Shown: positions 33,101-44,865 of the stretch, one piece after another
Position numbering within the stretch: position 1 is the stretch's first letter
How the letters are laid out: the number at the start of each line of letters is the position of its first letter
Source: Hydractinia symbiolongicarpus
Lineage: Eukaryota; Cnidaria; Hydrozoa; Anthoathecata; Hydractiniidae
DNA: 64,000 nucleotides
Direction of reading: 5' to 3'
Assembly: GCF_029227915.1 (NCBI RefSeq)
Contig: NC_079875.1
Coordinates: forward strand, 27,273,501-27,337,500
Position numbers and translations under genes: made by a program
Notes under the pieces: generated by a model
What the model was told of the DNA's origin: nothing
Seen by the model: the letters and a program-made list of their open reading frames with translations, nothing else
Database searches by the model: none

Positions 33101-36100
33101 AGCAAATATGAAAGATCTTTGAAAGTTCTCTAGAAATATTTTCATTTTTTTGAAAAGTCTATATCCGTTATCGAGATATTTGTCTTAAAAGTTGCACTAA
33201 TTATGCGAAATTATGACGTCATGAGTTAGCATTCAGCATAATTATGTTTGAAACGCGTCAAAGTGAACGGCCAGAATTTTCTTAACTGTATATGGCTTGT
33301 CCGAAATGTTACATACAACACTCTCGCAGAGCATACTTATGACATCATGCATAATTAGTGAATCTTCTAAAGAACCAATCAAGAATTTTTAAAAAAATAT
33401 TCAAATTCCTAGACACCCCTTCAAGCTCTTTCATATGCAATTAACTTTATTCAATTGAAGAATATTTACTAAACTTGATAAACGTTTTTATGGATGTTAA
33501 ATCTAAAGTTATTATCGTAGAACTTTTAAGACATTGGAAAACTGTTTGGTCTTGGGTACGAAGTGGGTATAGTCCCTGAACTGAATCAGAGTAATCTTTA
33601 GGAGTAAACACTTGCTGCCCAGGGTTCTATGATTTATCTATGATATATCTATAACATATCTTGATATATTTTCCCTATTGGCAAGTGAAATACTGTAATC
33701 AAAATACCAATGAGGTTGTTAGAGCATGTTAACATGTTAAAAACCAGAAACTAAATCCGAATTTTATGTATCGACTGCTTCGTCGATTTTGGTTAGAATT
33801 TTGACGTAAGTCAAAGAACACTACGATTTCGAAGCAGCTTGCTTAGAAATTTCTGGTACATCTTTCTAAATATAAATATGTCGTCTCTTACTTCAATCCA
33901 GGATCCGCCATGATTGCTTTCTTTGTAGAACTTGATAATTTCGAAGCCATATGCCTTCCGATCGTGATACCTTCTTCAGCCAGCTTGATTGATGGTTCAA
34001 ATAATTGGGACCAAGCTAATTTTCCATACCTTCCATGAACTAACTTTAAACCTCTGATCTCTCCAGGAACGCCGACTGCTAATCCACCTTAAAATAAAAT
34101 TCTGAGGGTTGTGCAATATAGCTTTTAGTGTTATAACAACGTCAGATTTTGAAACCAAAAAACAGAAAGAAAACATCGTTTGTGTGGACCAATTTATTCC
34201 AGAAGAAACCGCTATTCTAAAAAACAACAAATTTTTCAGTCATATGTGTTTACAAAGCTTTTTATCCTTGATTTCAATTGTTTGTAGCGATGTTGTTTGA
34301 TGTATAAGTATCATTAAGAGACGATTAAACAAAATCTCACCAAAAGCCCACAAAAAACGTTAAAGTTATATGCGTATACAGAGAGTTTTACAGAACTTAC
34401 TGACCAGGGTTATTTCTGTAGTTAAGATTTGAAAAATTTGGACATGCTTACAAAAATACCCAGAAGTTAAAAAAAATTAAGCTGAAAGATCAGTGAAATG
34501 GTATGGTATGAAGTTTATGTTACTCAAAAGTGCTAAAATTAAAAGTGTTTTAAATCTGTCGCTCTGAAATTTTTGTTGAAAAGATGCATGAATTAAATAT
34601 TGCGACTTTTGTAAGTTTCAGTTGCCTTCAGGAAAGCTGATTTTTTTAAACAACTTTTGTCTTTTTAAACGACTGTTGTCATGGTCATTTCTCAGGGGTA
34701 ACCCGGCCACAAAACCGACCTGAATAGAGTTAAATTACTATGTACATACCTACTTTTGCGGCGTTTTTGTCATGAGCATAAGAGTTTGCATGTAAGCCAG
34801 CTGGACCAGTTTCTCTATAGTCAAACACTGTAGTTTTCTTCTTTGCTTTATCGTACAGCGTCATAAAACCTCCACCACTGATACCAGTAGAGTGCAGGTT
34901 TACCACTCCTACGCAAATTAAACTTGCGATAGCAGCATCTACAGCATTCCCTCCTGCTTTTAACATTTCCAAACCAATCTTAAGAGATATGTTATGTGGC
35001 ATGCAGGTTGACGTTATGAATTATATACGATTGTTAAAACTAATTGCATTTAATGCATTAGTGAGAGTTTTTTGAACTAATGTTGCGGCTATGATGTGAA
35101 GAATAGACAGCAACATTAGAAGAATAAAGGTAGGTTTACATACGACTGCATTTTCCGCTCGAGCGGAAAAATCTTAAGAGCTTTTTCCACAAGCATGTGC
35201 AAGGAAGTAGAATGACCGCTGACCCGACGTAAAAAGATGCTCCCCAGCTACTCTGAAAAAGTTTAACTCATTCAAATTTTTCAGCGCGTATTTCTCTCAA
35301 GCTTTTCGGCCAATGAAATTTAAGAAAAATGTAAACATCGCGTAATCCCTTTAGTGAAATAAATTTTGGCGCAATTCCTTTTCATAACAAGCTCAAGGAA
35401 ATATCAAGATGGCAGAGAGACGTACTTTTGAAAGCTCACAAGAAAAACTTAACTCAATAGGCTCAATTTTATAATCGCCCACAAACTAACGAAGCCAGTA
35501 TAGCAGAAGAAGGAGATATAGTGAACGAGGATGTACAGAGACGAAGCAACGACTTTGTAACCAGAGGTTAAAATATGATAAATTTACGAACAGGATCAAT
35601 CAGGATACAACAACAGAATCAACAGTCATCACGACAAGATGAGGATGATATTGTAACTGACTTCTCACAAGTATCAGGAGAAAACACTGTGGCCAATTAT
35701 GACGTTGAAATCTTCATAAACGAGATGGAAGGTTTCCCATGCTTATGGAATACTTCAACCAGGTCACACCATGACCAAAACATGAGAAAGATAGCATGGC
35801 AACAACTGGCAACAAAGTTTGTAAAACCAGGTTAGAGTATTATCGTACATTGAATACTCGATATAAACCCTAAGCAGACACAGAACAATTTATCAACAAT
35901 TACTGCATTAGGTTAGCTAGCTATATTTTTAAATGCTGTTTTTCAATCAAACTATCTAGATACACTTAAAGATTTATTTATTTTAGTTGAATTCCTGAAA
36001 TCGCAGTGGAAAAACCTGCGTGATAACCTAAAGCGATGCGTGGTAAGGCGTGCAGAATTGACACGATCTGGTGCAACAGCACATATATTGCCGAAATGTA

Positions 36101-38940
36101 AATATTTCTCACAGTTGCAGTTCGTACAAGACAAAGTCACGAATAAAGAGACTTCTAGTAATGTTTCTATGTCCCCACCTTCACCAATCACAAGTGATGG
36201 CATGATGACCCCTAGTTCAAGCCTTTCGTAAAATGATGAAGAAGAAAACTTGGATAGTACTAGTAGCACTATTGAACCTATTCCAAAGAAGCCACGACAA
36301 AGTCAGAGTAATAAAAGACCCCGCGTACAAGCTGCAACTGAAATGGACGTTCAATTTTTAAAAACATTGGAGGACATAAATTCAACGACTAGGGCTGCCC
36401 TACTTCCAAACGATGCAGAAGACGACGAAGATATGCTTTTTGCCAAAAGTATTGTGCCAACAGAAAATTAGCAGCTCGAAAGAATAAAATTGCTAAGCTT
36501 AAAATTTTTTTAACATATATTTTATATTTTCAACATTTTTACTTGTATATATATTACACACTTTTTAGATAATAGAAGTTACATTATTGTAAATATTTTT
36601 ATAAAAGAGAGGTTACCTTCTTGTTTTATATGTTGATTCTTTAATTGGCTTTTCTCTCGTTACTTCAGACATGTCTAAAAATAACTTTAAAAATAATTTA
36701 AGAGCGAAGATGTCGATTTTTTAGGAATCACTAAACCAAAAAGCATAATCGTTATAAAAAGTGTGTATCTAGTTGCATATTTCAAAAAAAATATATACTT
36801 ATATATTTCAATATTTTTTTTCTTGTATATAGTTATATATTTCCATATTTTTTTTCTTATACATAGTTATATATTTCCATATTTTTTTTCTTGTATATAG
36901 TTATATATAGTTGCAAATAATTTTGTTGGTTTGCACTTGGGTCTATCGTTCTGAATACATAGTCCCACTGTTAACTTACAGCTCCTTCTTGTGTGGTAAA
37001 ATAATCTTTATAATCTTCACGCACATCCTTTGCATTTTTCGTGTAGTTGTTTGATCGCGTAGTACCAATAGGTAAAAAGCCAGTATATCCATTGGTTTCA
37101 TTCCTATAGTTTCTAAGCTGTCAGTCCGCGCCATTTTCAGTATCCACAAATCCTGGTGGTCAGTACCTGCACTTACCATGGTTTTCTTGGCTTTTCATTA
37201 AAAAGTTGTGTAGAGCAACTACTGCTTTTGTTATTAAATTCACAGTTTCAACCTGTGCAATAATGGGACGTCTAAAAATGCGAAACCTTGCTACTGATAT
37301 GCCAAAACAATTTTCAATTATTCTTCTGGCCCATGATAAACGGTAGTTAAATATTTTCTTTTTAATGCAAGAATCCACACGAGCGAATGGTTTTAGCATA
37401 TGTGGTTTTAATTGAAAGGCATCATCAGCCACAAAAACATATGGATATAGCTTATTTCCTGCATCTTTTATTTTAGCTGGGGGTGGTCTATTAATTGAGT
37501 TTGTTTCTATGGCCTGGCCAATTTTGCTGTTTTTTGTTTTGCTCCATCTCTTTGAAGCCCAGCATCACCAATGTCTAACAACGTAAATTTGTAACGTGCA
37601 TTGCACACAGCAAGCAACACTATGCTATGTAATTAAAGTAGTCTGAACCACCTCGGGCTGGTGCTTGCATTACTACATGTTTGCCATCTATTGCCCCTAA
37701 ACAATGTGGAAAGTTCCATCGGTCTTTGAATCTCTTTCCACTTGCTTTCTGTGTCAGGAACATCTAATAATCCATGACTCTGCAATTGATCCCATATTGC
37801 TTCCCACGTTTCGCGTATAATGCGACAGACAGTTGGAGGGCTGACTCTATAGCTACTTCCAATTGTAATCTGAGAATCTCCTGTAGTTAAATACCACAAT
37901 GTAATGCATAAACGCTCGCTAGGACTTGTAACATCCCTGATTTTAGATGACTTGACGATGACAGGGGCTATCCAAGAGAGTAACTGTTCAAATCTTACTG
38001 GTGTCATTCGAAACGATTTAAAGAAATATTCACTATCAAATAAGCATAAACCTTTGACTAAAACATTGTACAACCCTTTGGTCCTTCTTTCCTGGAAAAA
38101 TCTCCTTATCCACATTCTTTTCTGTTTATGTTTTTAAAGTTCTGCTTCTTTTTACACGGTGCCACATAAAGTTATAACTAATTTTAAATTTAAACATATC
38201 TTCTGTTTACGGCAGCCATTTGAATCTGAATAAGCACGTTTTCTCTTAAGCGGGAAATTAATTTCCATTCACGTCAATCCCGAGAGAAAAAAGCTCGCGA
38301 GCTTTTTCCGCTCAAGCGGAAAATGCAGTCGTATGGAAACCTACCTTAAAAGTATATACCAAATGCAAAAGGTTTTGTTTACTTATAACCTATAATGCGT
38401 TTTTTTCATAGATCAACAATTCATCAAGTTGCAAGAGAGGAACTTGAACGTTTCATTCATTTGAAAATACAAAGAATTAAAGTAATTTCTAACTAAGTAT
38501 AAACCAAAGAATGATTAAAGATTAAATATATATTTAAAAGATATTGAACATCCATTTGTTTAATTTTTCGTTGTTGTTTATTACCGCATGTCCTCTTTCT
38601 AGTGCCCTTCCCTCTTTAAAGACACAGACCCGTTTAACAGTTTATGCTGATTTGCATACCGTTTGGTTAATATGAAATTCAGTGACACGTGTAAAAACAA
38701 GTAAAGTATTGAATTCTTTTTTTATGTTAAAATACTTCTTATAGGGTTATTGAAGTTTAGAAATAAATAAAACCTACATCTGAACAGTTTTTAGCATCTG
38801 TTGCGACAGCACCATTTGTGTAATAGTCCTTTACAGCAGCATAATTGTTTCCATCGCCGTCGTCATCTTTGCTTAGTGTGACGCCTAAAGTGATGGCGAC
38901 AGCTACGACGACAATGACAACCACTAGCGCGATTATGATA
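30200..38940 (-). CDS. GGT: Gamma-glutamyltranspeptidase (glutathione hydrolase), 5' exon missing
   Basis: Membrane ectoenzyme that removes the gamma-glutamyl group from extracellular glutathione. Eight minus-strand exons join in frame: 38940-38778, 34978-34750, 34087-33892, 32718-32414, 31940-31786, 31653-31466, 31023-30786 and 30463-30200, giving 578 residues plus an unseen N-terminus. The first has a hydrophobic anchor (about visible residues 1-22) with acidic DDDGDG after it, as expected for a type II protein. Then come CSDIGLEML and GGNAVDAAI, a YRETGP box (substrate Arg), VPGEIRG, and the autoprocessing site DDG|TTHVSV, whose catalytic Thr codon is 31533-31531. RRPLSS and VVGGSGGT (oxyanion and substrate residues) follow, and the protein ends AAGY. 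All key residues are present, so it should be active. Length matches animal GGTs of about 570 aa. The exon carrying the start codon should lie upstream of 38950 but was not found. Confidence 0.92.
35575..36471 (+). pseudogene. Harbinger MADF/Myb-like accessory protein, nonsense-mutated
   Basis: Exons 35575-35830 and 35987-36471 join in frame (CCAG|GT ... TTTTAG|TT). The join makes a MADF-type DNA-binding domain ([26 protein letters not shown], then [17 protein letters not shown]). A Ser/Pro-rich linker and an acidic tail follow. An in-frame TAA at 36229-36231 cuts the protein before a continuing open stretch that ends at 36471. Upstream of 35575 an earlier ATG (about 35410) begins a plausible N-terminus that is out of frame. 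In this superfamily the protein helps the nuclease bind the termini; this copy is probably inactive. Confidence 0.75.
36781..36905 (+). repeat. Minisatellite of about 35 bp, three copies, inside Harbinger
   Basis: ATATTTTTTTTCTTGTATAT-type units with TAGTTATATATTTC repeat three times with small changes between the two Harbinger genes. Confidence 0.7.
36980..38115 (-). pseudogene. Harbinger transposase (HARBI1-like), broken
   Basis: Starts at the ATG at 38115 ([17 protein letters not shown]). It shows typical PIF/Harbinger blocks: [38 protein letters not shown], then after a frameshift near 37730 the first-Asp region ([14 protein letters not shown]) in another frame. After more breaks, [15 protein letters not shown] and [18 protein letters not shown] (the Glu region) lie at 37432-37160, and a tail [13 protein letters not shown] is in another frame. 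Several frame breaks make it inactive. Confidence 0.85.
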
Positions 38941-41900
38941 CTATAAGTAAATTTGAGAACAGTTTCAAAGATCAGCAGCGAAAATGCTTGTTTTTGTGCT
39001 TTTTGACACGTGACGTAATCTGGTAAAAACTCTGATAAGTTTTATCACCATTGCTCAATTCAAAGTTTATTGGTCAAATAACGGATTTCCTGAATAAGAA
39101 TCAACTAGCCAAGGAAAAAGACATCAGAGATTTGCCCGTCGCTATCAAGCAAGACAGTTAACTTTGAACTTGGTGCCACAAGGAATTACATAGCGTTTTA
39201 TACGTATTTTGATCTTGGTAAATTCACTTAACACCCAAATTTCGAGACGTTTGTGGGTATAAACATTTCGTTGCTCGGATGTGCTCAAGAATGCCGCTGG
39301 CAGATCTTAAAAGCTGGCCAGAAAGGAATGCGTCATAAAATTGAGGAGATTTGACGGTAATTTCTTTCATAAACTTTTTCGTTACGTAGTGTATTGGTTT
39401 GTACTTGACCATTTTGTGAGCGACATGTGTTCTCATTATTAAGAAATGGCAAGCAACACAAAAGATTGAAAATGTGTTTGAGTTTGTGAACCACTGCTTT
39501 ATGAAGCAGAATCAATGAAAAAAATTTTGTACTTAATTTCTTTTTCAAAACGAAATTGGGATAGTTACTTTTTCTCAAAATGAAAGAAAATCCAGTTTTA
39601 AAAAAATTAAGATCACTGAAATGTTGACAAGCCAAACCGACTGAACACAAAATAATAAGAAAATTTATCAAATTTAGTTTGTTATTTATTGCCTTAAACC
39701 CGAGAAAAATGTGCGAAACAAAATAATAATTCAAACTGATAGTGCAAAAATAAAGTTTACGTTTTTTTATCTTGTTTAACAAGATGGTTTTGACCACAAC
39801 ACTCTACAACTTATAATTTCCGTACCGCTACGCTAGACTCGTAATGTTTCTTGATACACTAGTCTTTTGTGTTAAAAACGGCGAAAAAGAGTATTTTAAA
39901 CTTCTACAGGCTTAAAGGCTGTAGAAGAAGTTTTTTTAACAACTAGGAAAGCAAGAAACAAATAAAACTCAAAAACGATTTTAAACATTTTATTTTTATA
40001 AAACATAAAAATCAATAGACACAACTATTTATTGTTTAGTTACCTACGAGTTTCGGCTAGTTTAAAACTTCTTATAAAGAAAACAAATATCTTCATAGAA
40101 CTTTGAATAGAAATAAAACATCGTCAATGTTCGGAAAATTTGTATTGGCAAATGAAAATCTGGCTCCATAGCCAACTAATCAGAAAATAATATTTCAAAA
40201 TTACTTATTTAAAAAAAATGTTTTTGTATCTTGTTCAACTAGATTTTTCGGCCTACAACACAAACCTACTATTGGTCTCCGTAGCATGATACTCAAGAAT
40301 TATACCGTTTCGTAGTTCACCAGTCTCGGTATTATAAAGAGACACAAACATGGAGCCTATTTCAAAGTCTTAGCAGCTTAAAGCCGTGGAACAAATAATC
40401 AAAAAAATATATAGCATGAATAAACAAAACTCACTGCTTCTTTTCCATTTTTACTATGTTTACACACTTCTGCTTCTGTCTGCCAGAAAAAAAGAGATGA
40501 CTAACTTGGTTAACGTTTAAAGAATGTGCTGATCAAAACAAACCTAGCAACGACTCGCTTTCCCAACCGTTAACATATAGTAATATTTTCTACATATTGA
40601 ATTTGTGAATACAATGAACAGAAAATAAATAGAGAAACAGAATTCCAGCTGGGTTTAACACATCATTGTAAATCCATTAAGATAACCTTTTAGTATGGCA
40701 TCTTTTTATTTTCAATACGTTAATGATGAGTGCGTCACGTGCACATCCGGTAGTACACACAGATGTTTTTATTAAATTATATTTTTGTTTATGTTTTGTT
40801 TTTACATGTCAAACAGTGTGATGTACTTGCGGAAAAAGTAAAGCTGTTAGTCAATATAAATGAAAGAAATTTTAGACGCTTTAAAATGGCCTTGACATGC
40901 CTGTCATTTTAGGTGTTTTTCCATGTCAACAGAAAAGGCACTTTTAATAAATTTTAATAAAGGCCGCATGTCCACCACACTGCCTCCCAACGTTGCCGCC
41001 TTATCCTTATTTTTCCCAAAGATTTCAGCTTGGAAGTTTTTTAATCAAATTTATTTTGTTTTTTTTAAAGACTTATTTAAACTTGTTCAATGAAAGAATA
41101 ATATTTTTTCTGTCTCATCCTGACATTCACTAAAATTAGTTTGAAGACTTACACCATACACTTACTGAGTGCTATTCGTTAGATAAACAATTTCGCCATT
41201 GACAATTGTGCAAATCAACTTGTATGTTATGGTTACCTCTCTCTCTTATCACTCTGCAAGAAAAATAACTCAACAATAACAAAAGTTGACAATGTGATAA
41301 ATTTGTGCCATTCCAAAAATATAATTTTTTACCACTTTTCAAATGTAATCTACAACAAAAATATTAAAATAGTATTTTTGAGCACGTAGTTAAGGCCCTG
41401 ATAGACGATAACGTTTTGGGTAACATTTTCTGCAACATTTTCAAAAGTAGTAACATGACTAATATGCTTGAGAATATGTTGAAGATTGATACACGACAAG
41501 TTTTACTGAAACATAGTGTCTCAATAGAGAAGTTTTAAAATGGGAGATATATAAATAACAGAAAATGAGTTAACTTGCACGAATTTGGCTTGTTTAGCTG
41601 CAACGCGTCTTCAAGAAAACGAGGAAACAAAGAAAAACAGAAAAACATGAATACGAGAGTTCTTGCGAAATCAAAATGATTATTGAGGCCACCCTGTTAC
41701 AGTAATTGCATTATTAGGCAAATCAAGGTCTTCCAGATTACTTTATGTAGACTGGACAACGAGGTTATCTTTTCAAAATTTCAGGGTGTCAAAAATTTTT
41801 ATATCGGTATATAAATAGAGACAAGTCTTCATCGTAGTCATGACTAACAACAATATTTCTTTCATGTTTGAGTTTCTTTTCTACGACACGATGATGAGAT

Positions 41901-44865
41901 GCTCAATTATTATTACAAACAATTTTTCTGCAGTCAGAATTTTAACCGCGCTTTTTGATTGGTTATTTCTATTGTTCTTTGCTCACGTGGTCAATATCAA
42001 GAAATCCTTTGTTTTGAGCGTGAATGCATATACTCACCCGAACGAATATAATTAATTCTTGCATTATTAAGAGGGTAAGATGTGACCACGTCGACTTTGT
42101 GTTTATTGGTTGAATATAATTCAAGGTTTGCTATGAGGTGCATTCAATTTTTAGGGCTTTACCTTGACATGTGTTTGCGTCTAATCTTTCGTTTGATAGA
42201 AAGTGAATTTGATATGCTTAAAGAATGCTTAGTTAACTCGGCTAGTTCGTCACATGTTGTTTAACATTTTTGCTATTTTGATCTTTAACTTTTTCTTGTT
42301 TCATTATTTTATGCGTGTTGACCCGTGACCATCACTATAAAGACAAATATATTTCATTGTATTTTAATTCAGCTAAGACAAGTTTAACCTGTATAAAAAA
42401 TATCTATCTGTCAGACTGTTTTATATTGTGGGTCTACTGTGTTGTCGTTCTGCAAAGTTTTAGGTGAAAATACTGTTTTTTTACGTGAAAATACAAATTT
42501 TTGAAAAAGGCTGTTTTACATTACAGCAATATATTGCTTTAATATGAAACGGCCTCAACTCTACGAACATTTTTAATATCAAAACATTCATAGTCTTTGT
42601 TTCCGAAAATTTTTTGTTATGATGCCTGTAACATTTAAATTGATTTATTATATATTGTACGCGCTGGGTCAAATGCGGTCCAATAAATGAATAAAAATGA
42701 AGCCTTCGCGACGAATGTTTTCAAAAGTTCGGCAAATTACTATTTTTAGATATACACTTCCCTCTCAAACCTTCTAGGTAGGAAACGCGGGAGTGTTCGG
42801 TGGAAAACCGAAATAAAATTAGGTTTATTGTGTTTTAGGTAGAAATCCTTTTCTGGTTGTGACATCCTTAAACATTGAAAAATTTGCGTAAAACAACGTT
42901 ATTACAAGGATTATTTATCGTTGGGTTAACACGCCTAAAACAATACGCACTCATGTCCCCAGGGTTTTTTGCGGAGCAAAGCGTCAGCGAACGCAGCGTA
43001 GCGAAGTCCATTTCCTCATTAATCAGCCAAATATAAGGAACCGTGAAGGGTGTATAGGTTTTCCGCACAAAAATAATGTCACTTTGCTAGTCTGAATTTT
43101 TTTTTTTAACTGGAGGAGCACTTAATGGAGCTACAACTATGCTACAGATCGGTAAAAAATCTTTAATTTACTATTCCCAAAAAACATTTTAAGAAGCTGT
43201 TCTTAATCTATTTTTGAAATAAACACAGAAAACAATCTAAAGTATTTAATGCATACCTGACTGCATTAGCAGCACATAACTTTTGTATTCCATTTTTAAG
43301 TCAGGAATACTGTTTGGTTGATAATGGCTGAAAACAGTTAAATACTTGACAGTCACGCTGTCATCCTTTATTCTTTTGAAAATAAGCAAATTATCTTTCA
43401 AATAATCAGATGAATCAACTTTTTTTTGACAATTGAAAAAATGAAATAACATTGCATCTCTTCCAGTACATCAACCTGAAATTTAACAATGACAAGCTCC
43501 ACAATTTACACTTTTTGCTTGAAAAAACTGGCAGGATTTCAGCTATTAGATCCATTTCCGTTTCCCTGAGTGACTTATGTGCATGAAGACGAAGACTGCA
43601 ATGTATTCCGCAACACCACTTTTTTTAAAATTGTTACGTACTATCAAAGACAGAACAATATTTTGTTGCATGCGTGTTTGTAACCACTTTCTTTTAATTA
43701 TAATTATGAAAGATTACAGTCAACACAATTTCAGAAAGCTCGGAAGACATAACTGTGGCACCTCCGAGTAGGCTGCGGTTGAATAATCGATGGAGGGCTT
43801 CAGTTGCTTTTGCTCCTTGTCATGGCGTAATTTCAAAGAGAAAACCTTTTAACGCCTGACCAGACATATTTTCCATTCGTTATAAACTTTAATTGATTAT
43901 CATTACATTGCTTGTTAATTGTTTTGAATATTTTCCAATATTTCAGCAGGGGAAGGGGTTCTCATGGTCCAAATAGCGCCCAAGTTTCTGTCGAAAATAA
44001 CAGTGACTTCGTTCATCAGTAAGTAATAATGGGGTTTTATTCATAGGAAAAAATAACGGTGATAAAAGTTTTCTTCAACACAACAGGTATAACACATATA
44101 TTAATTTTACATCCTTTGATAAGTTTTGCCTTGACAGAATTTCGATGCAATTTGTGTTGTGTCGACGCAATGTTTTCATGTGATGTTCACATGTAAGATA
44201 CCACTGAATATTTTGACCAAAATCATTTAAAATAATAAAAAGGAATAAATGTATTGGCATGTTGCCGATATTAGCCAATAGACTTTCGAGGCTTCAATAT
44301 ATGGTCAGTCGATAGTGACATTCGAAGGTCAATACTATTCATTTCATTCGCCTTGATATTGGGTCTAAAAATAAGTTAATAATCTTATCCTTCCCCGGGA
44401 AATCAAATATCTTACTATTATTAAATTTTGCCATTGCAGCAATCCCCTCAGATATTTGTGTGAAATAAAAAAAAAAATGTTGTAGCAGGTTGTTTGTTTG
44501 ATGTGTGAATATGAAAATTTCACGATTTGTCAATTGTGAGGATTTCGGAAATTACATTCATTTTCTTTTAAAAAGTTGAGAAAGAGCTGCGGGACACCAA
44601 AGAAAATAAATTCGGGAAAAGTGTATTGCAATATAATTATTATTTACATGATTAACATTCGTTTGAAGACTGCACAATTAGGTCTAGAAATGACGGAAAT
44701 TTTGTCTGTTGTAGTCAATATCCAGCACATAGCGGGACATGGTCAAACCTCCTTAAACCATGTTATACACACTTAATTAGTAATATCATGCCTTAAAAAA
44801 TAAACGCAGCGTGTCCTGCTAAGTATTCGCGTCCCGCGATGTGTTCAAAAACAACAACAACAACA
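38941..44865. other. GGT upstream region; no gene resolved
   Basis: Should contain the first GGT exon and promoter, but no exon with a matching phase and donor could be chosen. Minus-strand open stretches at 39224-39436 and 39333-39797 have no recognised domain. Sections around 39780-39960 and 40240-40420 are weakly similar in block order. A (CAA)n run lies at about 44850-44866. Confidence 0.35.

Larger units (their letters stand above)
35125..38349. mobile_element. PIF/Harbinger transposon in a GGT intron
   Basis: Termini beginning AGGTAGGTTT at 35128 and ending AACCTACCT at 38346 are inverted copies over about 45 bp with very few mismatches. They include ACGACTGCATTTTCCGCT and an inner CGGAAAAA. 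Both ends are flanked by TAA (35125-35127, 38347-38349), the 3-bp duplication expected for this superfamily. The 3.2-kb element carries the usual gene pair, a MADF/Myb-like protein and a HARBI1-like nuclease, both broken. It lies between the GGT anchor exon and the next coding exon, in an intron that can still be spliced around it. Confidence 0.9.
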
